Assembly (NCBI GenBank): GCA_022747635.1
Contig: JAKTNV010000004.1
Coordinates: 19,406,969 to 19,470,968 of the forward strand
Direction of reading: 5' to 3'
Origin: Hetaerina americana
Taxonomy: Eukaryota > Arthropoda > Insecta > Odonata > Calopterygidae
Length of the DNA: 64,000 nucleotides
Shown: one piece after another, positions 24,764 to 37,402 of the stretch
Numbering within the stretch: the first letter of the stretch is position 1
How the letters are laid out: every line of letters begins with the position of its first letter
The notes under the pieces: model-generated
What the model saw: only the letters and a program-made list of their open reading frames with translations
What the model was told of the DNA's origin: nothing
Databases searched by the model: none
Program-made: the position numbers and the translations under genes

Positions 24764-25240
24764 TTTCCGTATTTAATTTTTCGTATTCTCAGAATAGTCA
24801 ACTGACGAATTAATGATCAGGAAAGTATAACAAACTGGACAGGGTTAAATAAGCCGAAAATAGTTTATCTTACGGAGCTGCTACAAATCAATAATAGGAT
24901 TGCAGATCCATGATGATGTTAGTGTTACTCATTGATACAGACGATTGCCTCGCTGGGTCTTGTTAATGGCCTCTCATTTTATTTTCACAGACTCCCCGCG
25001 CCGAGGGCTCGATTATCTTCGTCGGAGTTTTTTCGTCTATTTGTTTCCGGTGTCGTCTCTGAAATAAGCCTGAATACAATGCATCAATGATCCCCTTTTG
25101 CAATCAATCTCTCATTCCATTCCTCTTTACAATATAACATGTGTGATTAATAGATGTACAACACTTAGACGGCAGAATAGAACACAAATAATATACATGG
25201 AAAACACGTAAAAAGACACATTTAAGATAGTTTGAACTTT
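24764..25240. other. No gene seen
   Basis: AT-rich flank of the decayed mariner that follows. No frames or repeats of note. Confidence 0.45.
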
Positions 25241-25244
25241 CGGC

Positions 25245-25650
25245 CTTCTCTTAGGCTAAAAAACTCATTCTCATTTATGATCATTTGGATGGTTGCTCTT
25301 TGGTCCAAAAGGATTAAGTCCTCCACTTTCTTCAATGTGGTAGCATCTTTCGTGAGTGATGGTCTTCCATTTTTCTTGGATCTTCAGTGAGGGACATGAC
25401 CCCCGTTTGAAAATTCCTTTTCCATCTCACAACTGTGTCATATGAAGGGTTATCGTTTCCATAAATGGCCATCATTTCATTGTGGATTTTAGTATCAAGA
25501 AAGAAAAGAATATGATGTGCTAAATAGTATTACATAGGTTTATTGGCCCTTACTAATTTGTGCTCCAATTGGTGAACAAATCCAAAGGACTTAAATCCGG
25601 GGATAAGTCATATCTACTCTATCCTAAGCCGATGGTTTTTGATTATTGAC
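25245..25650 (-). pseudogene. Decayed mariner transposase fragments
   Basis: On the minus strand from about 25500, KIHNEMMAIYGNDNPSYD continues as TVVRWKRNFQTGVMSLTEDP, the N-terminal helix-turn-helix region of a mariner-family transposase. After a frame change DATTLKKVEDLILLDQRATI follows, to about 25280. A separate minus-strand piece at about 25640-25560 reads YDLSPDLSPLDLF, matching the YSPDLSPxDFFLF motif around the third catalytic aspartate. The C-terminal piece lies on the 5' side of the N-terminal piece, so the copy is rearranged or is two copies. Stops and shifts abound. The sequence differs from the intact mariner at 51.6-52.9 kb and is a different lineage. Confidence 0.7.
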
Positions 25651-25654
25651 TGGA

Positions 25655-28600
25655 GCGAATGAACTGCGCATCTGAGTATCTAAAATTGAAGTAAGGAGAC
25701 TGAATTTTATCATATCATCGAGGACAATTTTTATTACCATTTTATCCTCTCTTGCAGTCTTGTTTGATTATCAAGGGACTACTTTAAACCTTTCTCCCCT
25801 ATTTGACGAAGGTGATAATGCTCGATAGCCTCCCCTCATGTAAACAAGGCCAACCTTAATGTATTTCATCTCTAAACTTCTAAGTGCCCCATTTTTTAAT
25901 GTATGCAAACATGCATTTAAGTGATGAGAACTGTGCAAACTTCCAGGCCATGTTGTCAGACCTCATTCGCAAATTTCCATATATTTTTGAGAGGGTTCCG
26001 GTAGTAATGCAAGTCGATAAGGAAAATTTTGTGAGTGTTCTTCCATGTCCCACAGACTGAGTGCAATCTTCACGCACATGATAGAGCATTTTTCAAATAT
26101 GCATTAAAGTCCTCTTGCCCGGAGTTTTAGCTTAAGAAGCGGCATTTTTTTAACGTGGTATGTGTCTGGATGTCAAGGGGGCACTTTACTATTAATGGAA
26201 TGCAAACATCAAATTGTTCGTGTGCATTGAAACCTCCACTGGTTGGAAATTTTCTTTGATGTTTTTCCCGTTACTGTTTTTCACATTCATACCAAAATTA
26301 AATGCACGGAGTGAAGAAGGAGCGTTGACTTAATTTTCATCTAGTCTTATTGAATATTTTTTCATAATGTGTGAATACGATCGTCTTTCTGGCTGTTGTT
26401 CGTGCATTGCCATTCGCTCCGCCTAGTGTTTTGCACATGGCGATTTGATTTGGCATAGGAGCTTCAAGAGAAATTACTGTTATCGATAGAAATATTTCAG
26501 GTTTCAAATAACTAAGGGCGGTGAAATCATCTGTCATTCCTATCATTCATTACTGGAATTCCCTTGTTAATACGGTGATGACTATGACAAAAGATAGTTA
26601 GAAGATTATTTTTTGTTCTCGTCTCCCTTGAAGGACAATGAATCGGTCACATGCAGGAATAAGGGAATGTATTGCCGTAATTATGCTAAGCATTACTTTT
26701 GCCTCCCCAACGTGAGCAACTTATTGCGTTATTTCCAACGGTCCGTGGCGATGCGTGTCACGTTATCAGAACAACTTCCTTTACGTTAATTCAAGTGAGT
26801 TTGATGGTTCGTTAAGGGAATATCAGACTAAAACGAACTTTTTGATACTGTATTGTTGAGCCACTAAACATTGTTTCAGACGAGATCGCGAATTGTGTGA
26901 GGGAAGAAATAGTATTTACATCTGTCGGTGACGGAGTAAATTTCTCTTATTTCTGCCACGTAGTTTTGTATGCTGTTTAAATAAACGGCCCTAATTCACG
27001 TAATTCCTTCGCGGTGTCGCATTTAATTTGAAATATCCTTTGTGCACGTACCTTTGTGAACGTTTTAAGTCTTACTTGTTATATATGTGTTTGGAGTAAC
27101 TTACATTCTAGTGAGTAACCATATCCCATATATTTATCATCTTAGCTATTAGGAGTACTACAGAGAAAATGCCGATTAAGCGCTAAAGATAAGTTTAATC
27201 GAATCAGTCAAAAGCTGAAACTGATGAAGTTTTAAACCATGCTTGGTTGGAATTTTCTGAATAGTACTTTAATGAGTCGGCTTGTAATGATCTCGCTAAT
27301 TTACTCCGCATGGCTGAAAGTAGGAAAAACGGGAAAGAAGTTGCTAGAACACGTTGGTTTCTCGAACTTAAAATTCGTGCGAGTGTCAAAACGTTTCTCT
27401 GCAATATTTACCTCTTCGTTCCGTTAGTGTTTATTCCTTACCTAGGAAACCAATGTATTTCGAATGAGCCATGTGGCGGGTGATGGGTTTGTTCCGGGAA
27501 AGTCACGTCTCACGCGAAGGATTTCTCTGTAACTTTTTTCATTTCGTAGTCAAGGGTGAAATGTGGGCAAGATAATTCATCAGTCTCATTTTCATTAGTC
27601 TTGAAAGGAATCTATTTGATTTCGCAGGCCTTTTTTCGACTCCGGGTTTTATGTCAATGCGAATCATCGACCCCCATGCTCCCAGCTCGCACCGCGCGCC
27701 ACTGCTGTCGCCGCGATGATTTTTTATAAGATGATCGAGTTACAGTAGTTTTCGGTACAAAAGTCGAGACTGCGAGAAAGCAGACTGGCGTGCAATTTGC
27801 ATTTATATTTTCCTACCTCCTCAGAAGCCTTTATGGTGTTCACGAATACTGGTGCTCTACAGTAATACGATCCTTATGAGTTCTTTGTTGTCCTCCACCT
27901 GCTCCGTATGGGATGTCAAAATTCCATCAACTCCGTATACGCTCTGGAAAATCAACAAAATACAATTTTATTGCTTTCTGTGATTTAAACCAAGCGGTAT
28001 GCCATGCTTGGAATTATCGAAACGCCTACGCTGGTTTCTTATTATCCCGTGCCGACAGTAACATAATACGCGTTAAAATGAAATGAGCCATTGTTGAAAT
28101 GTGTTATTTTTTTCGGCTTATGATAACTACCTATTGTGAGATTTTAATATGAGCCATGCATTAATTCTCTCTGGTATTTCATGTTTTTGTAACTTGGCGT
28201 TCTTTTACGCTGAAAACTAAAGTACTATTTAAAGGGGCCATCCGCTAATCTATGGATAAAATTGACATTGAGCGTTTATCATCCGTATTTTACTGGGCAA
28301 GGAATAACAAATGAAAATAGTAAGATATTGCTTATTTTCAATTTGTAAAGGAACTAGATATCAAAAAGTTCTAAACCTAGGTACTACGAGGTACAAGGTA
28401 CTCCTATTGTGACCTAAATATTGCGTTAGTTTTTTTGCGGATTCCGTGCGAAAGTATGCTTACTGTAACAGTCTTTGAAGATACTTTTTAAAGATAAATA
28501 CAGTGTATACAGTTGAAGTATTTGCAACTGCTAGTAATAATTTCCGCCAGGGCGACGGAGAACATCCGGAAACTAGTGAGCCCTTCATGATGACCATAAA

Positions 28601-29595
28601 TGTTCGATTTATTGGATTGTTTGGAAACAGTATTGTACCCGTCCTTGGTCTTCTATTTCCCTCAGTTCGTTTTGTACCCATCTCGAGGGCATTATATTAA
28701 TAGTTTCCTGTATTTTCGTTTTTATTTTATGTATTTACTGGTTTCTTGACTACCGCTTTAATATTTCGCCAGCATCATTTTAAGAACCAAATCATCCTAA
28801 GAAGTAGTTGAAAAAGTCCGATGGCCCCACAGGCATAATGATTCGACTTCTTTAAAATCTATAAATGTTTAAACTTGAAGCCATGTCAATTAGTATTCTT
28901 ATCCATTCCTATTTCACGATTTCCATCTTTCTCTTGGAGTAAATTGCAGGCTCTAGAGGTGCCTTTCTTTCTCATCCTACACTACTTTTCCTCCGGTGTT
29001 CCATCTATTTCCACACTCATCGCCTGTAATGTTTCTGCGGAATGGCCAGGTGGAGGGCAGAGTGCGGTCTTCCAAGCTTGAAAACTGGCAATTTTTTGCG
29101 TAATCGTTACGAGAGCCAAGTCTTCGCGTGTCTTGGTGCGGATCGTCTGGAGGTTTCTTCGCGGGCATTGCGATGGCAATGCATTCTTCCACCCGGTTCG
29201 CGGTCACAACAAAGCAAGGAATGTGAGAGGAGTCCTTCAATTATGCCAATACGTTCACACTCCATGAAAGGGTGAGCTAGAAGAAGGAATGTTGAATGGT
29301 TTTCGGTGTTAAGCGGGAGAGAGAAATTTTCTGTCTCGGCCAGCGTTCTTGTTTCCGAGCCATATTGTATGTTTTATTTATGCAATTATTCAGTATGTGT
29401 GAAGTTTTCGTTTTTTTAACTTGCTCTTAAAGTGTGAGCGTGTTGGTTTCGCATGTACTATTATTATATTTATTTTTAGCTATAGGGTACCTGGTTAGGA
29501 TAGGTTTTCTATGCACACAGACGCTATACATTACCGTACCTTTAGTCCTAACTTACACGGTATGATATATCCTTAACCCAGTACTAGATCAAAAA
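25655..29595. other. No recognised gene
   Basis: About 4 kb of mostly AT-rich DNA. Short frames at 25880-26089 and 26337-26546 (minus), 28503-28700 (plus) and 28977-29275 (both strands) are unrecognised. The patch 29030-29240 is less AT-rich and could be an exon or old repeat, but no domain is visible. Confidence 0.45.
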
Positions 29596-29599
29596 CTCG

Positions 29600-29770
29600 T
29601 TCTTTGACTCTGTATGCTTTCTACCTCCCTTAATTCCATCCAAATGCCTATTCTATTCATCCATTTAAATCTCTTTTCCAACATTCTCCCGCCTGAGTCC
29701 TCAGCATCCCACTACCTCTCAGTATCTCCTGCATTTACTTGTCCTTCCTTCATCTAATTTATTCCAATTG
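29600..29770 (-). mobile_element. LINE 3' end fragment
   Basis: On the minus strand, the run starting GAGAATGTTGGAAAAGAG (about 29690 downward) and continuing as GAATAGGCATTTGGATGGAA parallels the closing segment of the copy at 37204-37262 in order and spacing. Only the last 50-60 codons of the family are represented, with stops. Confidence 0.45.
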
Positions 29771-30715
29771 CGTTAGTGGATAAAGCCAAGGCTAAAGAAT
29801 GTATCGTAAAATGGGATTAGTCTTACTGGATATTTTACTCTACAAGAAAACTATATCTCAGAGCAGGTAATGGTAGCGGATGGACGGTAAGAATGGGCAG
29901 TGTTTGCTTCAGGCGAGACAATTATGGGCGTTGCATTGAAAGGGCTATGAATATTGACGTATTTGGTGGAATTGGTTGTCATTAGATTTGTTGTTAATTG
30001 AGCTTTAGTTTTCCAGTCAGCAAATAAATTACATTTCTTGAGGAAGAATAGTTCACCGTGCGGCGTAACCCTACGCATTACAACTAGCAGTAGATTTTTC
30101 ATCAATTATTTCTCTAAGTCTTTGTTTTTCTTTTTCCCCACCCGGCGTGTTTGTATTTTTTCGTGAAAGGGTGCTCCTATCTGTTCCTCCCCTCTCCTCG
30201 ATGATGGGGTCCTTGCGATAGCCGTCAGTGTTCCCGTCGGGGCATTTATACCCGCGTGGTCCTCTTCCTTTGGAAGGCCGCCGATCGGGGAGCCACCTGT
30301 TCATGTCCGCAGGCGAGAATCGGGCGCAAACGCCATGGATAGCCCTTCTACATCTCATTCTTTTTATGACTGCGTGACACTACGAAGTATCGACTGTGAT
30401 ACGCTATATCACATTGTGATGTCGATCCGTCCAAAAATGGAATGTTTCTCTGGACGATGCCTGTTCTCTTTGGGATTTTAAGATGGAAATGTTTCGGCAT
30501 TCGTTCGCTTCTATATGAGCAAAAAGGAGTTGTAAGTGTAAAGATGCGAATTGGAATGTGTCAGTCAATATCACTACCATAATTATACTATTTACCTTAT
30601 TGATACTGTAGATATGGTGTCCAGTCGTGATGCAAATCTGAAGTTCATTAAGGAATTGAATGCCATAATTTAGGTTGTTCTTTTAGTACTTCAACATTTC
30701 TGCGATATTCATTTT
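29771..30715. other. No recognised gene
   Basis: A 95-codon minus-strand frame at 30071-30358 covers a GC-richer patch (30135-30345) and is Arg/Gly-rich without a known domain. Otherwise AT-rich. Confidence 0.4.
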
Positions 30716-31262
30716 GCACAGGCCTAAATCTCCTCTCTCGTTCCGTTGCGTTCCTTTTCTTTCTAGTCGGTCGCTTTCCGTGCTCCACCGCATGTGCGTT
30801 TCGCCCACTCGGCCCTCCCGATCGACTGCCGCTTAGCCCACACACGCAACCCCCTCGCCCCTCCCCCCTCGCCCACGCGGCCCTCTCGGGTCTCTCCCAG
30901 TCGCCGCGAAACATTTTCCTTCCCCAGTTTCGATCCCCGCACCATTCCTCTTATCCTTCCGTTTGCCGCCTCCACCCTTTCGCACTCGACTTTTGAACGC
31001 CGCCTCGCCACCATCCTGACACCTTGTTCTCGCGTCATAAATCCGCAGAGTCTGCCGCAGCCTTCGTCCGCGCGATATGAATGACGGTTTTCGTTTTTTC
31101 CTTTTTTTTACCGAGGCGGTCGTCCGTCAATCCACGGCGGCGGAGGGGGTTTGCTCCTCGACCGCGTACTCCGTCTGATTTCGTCCGCTCCTCCTCTCGC
31201 CCTCGTTTATTTCTTCCACCGTTGTGAGGGCTTCGAGAAGTAGTCAAGACGGGTTGCTTTTA
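30716..31262. other. GC- and CpG-rich island, candidate promoter region
   Basis: A C-rich plus strand with many CG dinucleotides (for example 30785-30920 and 31110-31200). Frames of 70-96 codons occur on both strands, overlapping one another, as expected in stop-poor GC-rich DNA. None resembles a known protein. The island ends sharply at AT-rich DNA near 31270. Confidence 0.35.
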
Positions 31263-32785
31263 TGCGGCCGCGCGAAACGTTCCTTTTTACTGTCCCCTTA
31301 TTTTGTTCTCTCCTTGCTTGCAATTTCAAGAGTTCTTTTTGTTTTGACAGTTCCTAGAGTTTTTTTCTCGGGGAATGGCTTTTTTTGTCGGCGAGAGTAA
31401 ATATTTATGGCCGTACCTGTTGTCCTGTTGCGACCACAAAAATATTAATGTGCTACTGTTGTGATGTACGATGTCCTAATCTCGCGAATGCAATTTTGTA
31501 TCTTCACGTGTGTGTGTGCTGCGAGGAATATTCGTAAGTATTTCGAGATTTGAAACCGTAGGAGGGATGACAATCCAGTGAGAAGCCATACGAAATACAC
31601 ATGAATTACTTTCTCATAAATTCCAGTAGGTTTCCTTCATTTTTTTAAATTATGAAAAAGTTAATTTTGTCTTTCTCTCATTTTCTGCCAATGGCAGAGC
31701 AAAAAAGATATATTGAAGTATGTCTAAGAATAATGATTAATGCAGTTCCAGTACAAGCCTTAATGACTGTGGTGTTAAACTAATCTTTGTTAGGTCTCTT
31801 TTACACCGGTATAAGAGACAAAATGAAGACCTTATTTCAGTCAACTGTCCCTACCCCTTCATCAGTAATCTGTCCAGCTAGTATTAATCAAGAGATGGTG
31901 CTATAAACGTATTAATTTTCTCGTCTTTCCCAGAAAAAATATGGTGTGTTGAAATATGAATGCTGCTAGTTATACAAATAGAATTCCCGGCAATCATTGA
32001 ACGAACTTTTATGCAAAATTAATGGGGTAGTAATTAAGTTGAAACAGACGATATAACATGACCCCGGGTAAAATTTACTCTTCATAAAAGATACTTTTTA
32101 ATGTCATGTTAAATTTTTATTGGCAAAACTATTTGTTCCACCGTGGCGTAAAATATGCTGAATAAACGATTTGAAGTGTTCCCAGAAGGAGATATAATGG
32201 TTTTCCAAGTAACGAGGATTTCCACGAAGCGATAAGCGAAAATATTTTGGCTGGGCCAATCCCAAGAGCTATCCGGAAATTCCAGTCAAGGGTGTTTCAG
32301 ACAAGTTGGATTTATCTTGTCTGAATTGCTGTAGAGAACTAAGGGGTTTATTTCAAAACTTTTGCAGGGGTATGGAAATAAGTCCCACTTCAGATAATAA
32401 TGGGTAACGTTTATGAAGGAAGTCCGGGTTAGCGTGCTTGGATTTTAGAGGTAGATGACCCTTTCACGAATTAAGGACATTTTAAGGTCGTTGTCTCTCG
32501 GCAGTGCTGCATGGCTGTAATCTGTAAACGCATGCGACATACAGACCTGTTTGTTCAGTTATGTATGCAGCGTATGTATGTATTTATGTGGATGGGCACA
32601 TGCGTATTTTATCCAGAAAAATTGGACTACTGAATAATTACTCCTTCCACAAGTCTTTCAGAAGTAATGTCAGATGTCAACTTTGAATGAATCACGCTTT
32701 TAATCCCACTTTATAATTGTCGCGGGCCCAGTTTTTATTCTTTCCATCCAATACACAAAAAATATACAGAAAAACACGTAAGCAT
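31263..32785. other. No gene seen
   Basis: AT-rich with no frames over 60 codons. A short GTGTGTGTGTG run lies at about 31508-31518. Confidence 0.5.
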
Positions 32786-32845
32786 GTTTGTGTGTGTGTA
32801 TACGTACATACACATGTGGATACACACATACACGCACACACAAAC
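32786..32845. repeat. TG/CA foldback microsatellite
   Basis: GTTTGTGTGTGTGTAT (32786-32801) is followed by ATACACGCACACACAAAC (32828-32845), which is nearly its reverse complement, with a short ACATAC/GTATAC-rich centre. The plus strand therefore switches from TG repeats to CA repeats and can form a hairpin. Alternating purine-pyrimidine runs also favour Z-DNA. Confidence 0.75.
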
Positions 32846-33400
32846 TTATGAAATAAATATCCTTTATATTGATTTAAAATGGTAATTCCTTAGTCGAAGG
32901 CCCGCTGAAAAAATATTGAGAATTAAAATTCCTCGTAATTTTTTAGTAAAAGCAGTCATTCGAAACGAGAATTTTATTTAGTGTTTTGTTGGCTTTTGGT
33001 TTCATCTGCTACATTATGTAAACTGGTTGTATCATTCAAATATCATTGATTTTAATGCTTCTGTCTTCCTGCTGAAATAATTTGAGCCTCGATTTTTCTT
33101 GGTTTTTATAGTAATGTTTGAAAGTAATTATTAATTGCCGAATGTGTAGAGCAAACAAGCCCTCTCGCCTCAAAGTGTCCTGAATTAAATAATTTCTGTG
33201 AATACTTTTCACCATGTCTCCACCCATCCATCAGCATGCTACTGTATTGAAAAAAATGTTAATCTAAGGGCAAGGGACGTAGCTAAAAACAAATAGGATC
33301 CAAATAAATCTGTTGCTCAAAGTTTAGAGGATGTTGCGCTGTACCTTTGGTTCTAAGTGGTGTTGGAACGACGAAGGAATATTCAATAGGTGATGACAAC
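32846..33400. other. No gene seen
   Basis: AT-rich sequence with a single 63-codon minus-strand frame (33036-33227), unrecognised. It may include the unrecognised 5' side of the LINE that follows. Confidence 0.45.
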
Positions 33401-33404
33401 ATAG

Positions 33405-34950
33405 GGAATTCGAGATGGAAGGAGTACATTAAAAACTCTATCAAGCTCCCGAACTACTGGAAGGTGGCATAATTAAGGATGAAAGCGAGCTTGGTAAAGA
33501 CGGTTGGGGTCTGTAGATATTAAGAAGCGAAATCGACTGAGCCGTGGTAGACCCAAGAGACAACAAGACACCAGGAGTTGACAAAATAAACGAAAAATAA
33601 TCAAGGCACTCAGGGTTAAAGCAAAGGATGCCCTCTATGTAATAATCAACGATAGCTACGACAGCGGAGAGATACCAGAAGACTTTGATTACAATACCAA
33701 AGAAACCGAAAACAGATAAATGTGAAGAACACAGAACATTGAGCCTGGTGACTCGAGCATCCTAAGTCGGATAATTAGCCGAAGGATAGAAGGAAACCTC
33801 GGTGAAAACCAATTAGGATTCAGGAAAAACCGAGAAGCAGGAGAGGTAATTTTCAGCTTAAGGGTTCTGGCCGAAAAAATGAGACACGTAAATAAGCTAT
33901 TATATATGGTATTCTTGGACTTGGAGAAGGTCTTCGAATGGAACAAGATGTTCAAGGCACTAGAAGCTCTTGGATTGGGCTACAACGACAGAAGAATTAT
34001 CTATAACCTCTTAAAGAATGAGGTTACAAAAATGCAAACGAAAAATAGAAGCCAATATTAACGAAGGATTAAGACAAGGATGCAACCTTTCGCCCGCAAT
34101 ATTCAACGTATATCTGGAAGTGGCAATAAAATAAAGAAGAATTGGGTTTCAAAGGTTTTAAGGCCAACGGAGAAGAAATCAACATGCTTCGGTTTGCAGA
34201 TGACATCGCAGTAGTGGCGGAAACCGGAGAGAACCTGCAAGCAACTATTAGTGCTATGTATCAAGTACTGGGGGAATATCACCTGAACATCAACAAGAAG
34301 AAAACTAAAATTCTTGTATGTGGAAGAGGGAAGCTGAATGCAGATATTACAATTCGAGGGGTGAAGCTAGAGCGAGTAGAATCCTTCATCTACCTGGGCA
34401 GCAGCATAACATGGGAAGGAAGAAGTTCGACAGACATTAAGCGAAGAATAGCTCAAGCTAAGAACGCATTCATGAAGAGGAGGCAACTACTAAGTCCAAA
34501 GAACCTAAGGCTGGAAAAAAGAAGCAATTCGTCAAGACTTTCGTGCGTAGCATGGCGCTCTATGGTTCCGAGAATTGTAACATTGGAAATGTGGATCAGC
34601 GAAGAATAGAAGCCTTTGAAACATGGTTCTAGAGGAGAATACTGAAGATTAAAGGACGGACGAAGTAAGGAATGAGGAAGTATATAGAAGAGCAGAAGAG
34701 GATAGGACCATGTAGAGAACTCCACGGCAAAGAACTAGATGGATTAGACACATACTTAGGCACAGTGGATTGATTAGGAATATAATAGAAGGGAAGATTC
34801 CACGAGGAATGCCAAGAGACGTGTACATCGGACAAATTCTGAAGGACGTAAAACAGAGAAGGTATCAGGGATTGACGGAATTTACATTGAATAGAGTAGA
34901 ATGGAGGGCTGTAGGAAACCAATCCTAGGATTGAAATACTTATGATGATG
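33405..34950 (+). pseudogene. LINE reverse transcriptase and C-terminus, best-preserved copy
   Basis: A non-LTR retrotransposon polyprotein, read with frame changes. WKEYIKN and LRSEID (33420-33540) and TPGVDKINEK (about 33570) are the pre-RT linker. CEEHRTLSLVTRAS (33724) and LGENQLGFRKN (33800-33830) are RT blocks 1-2. FLDLEKVFEW (33913) is the block carrying the first catalytic Asp. INEGLRQGCNLSPAIFNVYL (34054-34115) is the next block, and RFADDIAVVAETGEN (34191) is the YxDD-like active site, intact. YLGSSITWEGRSSTDIKRRI (34393) follows. The tail RWIRHILRHSGLIRNIIEGK (34737-34796) ends near 34920, with a short TGATGATG tail near 34933-34941. Shifts at about 34050, 34130 and 34530 and several stops disable it. 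The endonuclease region is missing, so it is 5'-truncated. Confidence 0.85.
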
Positions 34951-36565
34951 TTAGCCCAGTCTTTCATTTCTTCAAATACCAAGAATCCAATTGGTAGTGA
35001 ATTTCTGACTCATTTTTCTTTGTTTCCTATTTCGTTTCGGTTTTTAGTTACTTGGAGAATTTCTGACCCTTAAGTTTTTTCGCTATGAACGAAAGAATTT
35101 TATTTGCTAGGTTTGATTTTATTTTGTTTTATCGTTACAAAATGACTTAATATTTACAATATTTTGCTCGCACACCTTTCCCTGGACAATTTATAGGCTT
35201 TTATTCTTATAATTTGATAAATTTCAGTGATAGATTTCCTGGTAAATTGCATTATTAAAGTTAAATAACTACAGAAACATCTTATAAGAAGCTTTATTTT
35301 GAATATGCACTTCATTTAACTTTATATAGTGCAGTTACTCGCTATGGATTTTAATGCCATTTGATTTGGTATACTTGTATGGTTCAACTTTCGTTACTCT
35401 ATTATTATATTTTTAATGGGAAATTATTTGTATGTCGGACATTGTACAATCCCATCTAACCAACATGATGTCCGTTTCGCCTGTCGGCGACTTACTGTAG
35501 GCTCCTGGTATCTATATTCGAGTATATGTCGATTCGCAGCATATACACCCAATCATAGGAAATGCCTACTCCTTGTAATACTTGAACACTGAAACTTTTC
35601 TGATTAAAAGCTTTTTGGAAGAAAATATCTAAATTATTAGCTAAATTATTCTCGATAAAATTAACTTATTTTTTTAAATTTATTTAAGTACCATGCAAGC
35701 CACCGCTAGGGCGTGTGGCAGGGGTTTATTGTGTTCACCAATGGACAACCGACCAACCGATCGATCGCTTTTCTTAGTTTATTAAATTCAATGCTGGTAT
35801 TGAGTTGGAATTTTATTCATGTGTGAATTGGAATTCTGATTAACTTTGACTGTTGTTATAACTTTCCGAATGAATATTTTGAATTATTCCTTCTATTGTA
35901 GCTTCAGTACTTAAATTTATAGCCCGGTGTTATTAAATGGCTTTTGTAAATGGCCTCTATATTGTGTTTGGCGCAAGAATATATTTTATGTAGGTAACAT
36001 TTCAAAAGAAATTGGACGCCACACGTTTTTATGGATCGTATATCGGGTTGAGCCAAGCCCTCTCACAGGTTAATGCCTTGTCCCAACTAGGTGCGCCGAC
36101 CCGAGACCCCGTGGAAAATCACTCCGAATCGGCTAAGCATTATACAAATTAAATGGACTTTCTCGTGGATTCCTTTTTTTTAAATCTGCTTCTAGAGTAA
36201 CCAGATACTAAATACATATTGTGGCTATGTATTACATATTCGTGCCCTTATGTTTTGTAATGCTATTTCATAAATATCCGAAGGAAAATTTTATGTATCC
36301 TAAATGAAACCAATCTTGGAATCTGATTATTTTGACCGATAAAATCTTTAACAGCCATCATGATTACTCTACCTTCTATTAAATCATTGGCGAAGGTATA
36401 AGCCCTGTATAAAGTATTTTTTTAAAGGATGTGTTTACAGTTTCATTCTTATTTACTTTGTCACCAAATAGGACTTTTAATTAGCTCTTTAAGGTACATT
36501 GATGTATGGCTATCGTTTGAAACATTATAAACAAATATTTATCTGAAACATTATCAGTGATACAG
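34951..36565. other. No gene seen
   Basis: AT-rich with no frames above 60 codons except the antisense of the LINE. A GC-richer patch at 36045-36130 is unexplained, with no tRNA-like order that I can read. Confidence 0.45.
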
Positions 36566-36567
36566 TA

Positions 36568-37402
36568 AATGATACTGGAGGCAATAATGAAAGTTGGAGG
36601 GAAATTCGTAAAATCAGATAGGTTTGCTGATGACCAAGCTTTAGTTTACCAGTCAGCCAAGGGGTTGCAAGCATTGCCGAGTGAATTGGAAATTCAGAGC
36701 GATAGAAACGGGATGAGAATCAATATTAATAAAAGAAAGGTTTTCCACAACGAAAAGGCTAAACTAAACATTAAAATTGGAGGGAAAAAACTACAGCAGG
36801 TAGAACAGTTAACGTATCTTGGAAGTATTTTGACTAACATTGTCAAAGTAGTAGGGACGTAAGGAGGAGAATTGCGCTAGGAAAAGAGGCTTTTACAGTG
36901 AGGAGGGAGTTGATGACAGGGCCTTTGGGTAAGGATGTTAAGAAAAGACTCTTCAAAACTTTGATATGGAGCGTAGTTATGAACGGCGCGGAAGCGTGGT
37001 CACTGAAGCGGCATGATAAAGTAGATAGGAGGTTTCTGAAATGTGGTTGTGGAGAAGAATAGAGAAGGTGGAACGGACGGAAAGGAAAACAATGAGGAAG
37101 TATTAGGTATGTGCGGCGAGGAGAGGGGTTTGTTGGGAGAAATCCTTAGGAGGCAGGAGGAATGGATGAAGGGTAGTAGGTTGTCGAGGACTGTAATAGA
37201 GGGGAGAATGTTAGGCAAATGAGGAAAGCGCAGGAACAGGATAGGGATGTTGGATGGGATGAATGAAGTACACAGAGATGAAGGACTTGATGTGGAGTAG
37301 GTTGTTGGATTGTGTTTTGTTCGGAGTCACAAAATATTAATTTGGTAGTTGTGTCCATCCAAAACCTACCTTAATGGGGAGATTACTTAATAATAATAAT
37401 AT
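36568..37402 (+). pseudogene. Degraded LINE, RT active site to 3' end
   Basis: A 97-codon frame (36569-36862) begins just before the RT catalytic segment and contains DRFADDQALVYQSAKGLQA (about 36615-36672), then GMRININKRKVF and IGGKKLQQVEQLTYLGSILT. After a frame change, RRRIALGKEAFTVRREL (36857-36910) and KKRLFKTLIWSVVMNGAEAW (about 36940-37000) continue the thumb region. The stretch 37035-37320 holds the basic tail, broken by stops. A TAATAATAATAAT tail lies at 37388-37402, typical of a simple-repeat LINE 3' end. The copy starts inside the RT, so it is strongly 5'-truncated. Confidence 0.8.

Noticed and set aside
34453..34982. Minus-strand frames of 90 and 117 codons
   Set aside because: They are antisense shadows of the LINE C-terminal region, which is recognisable on the plus strand.
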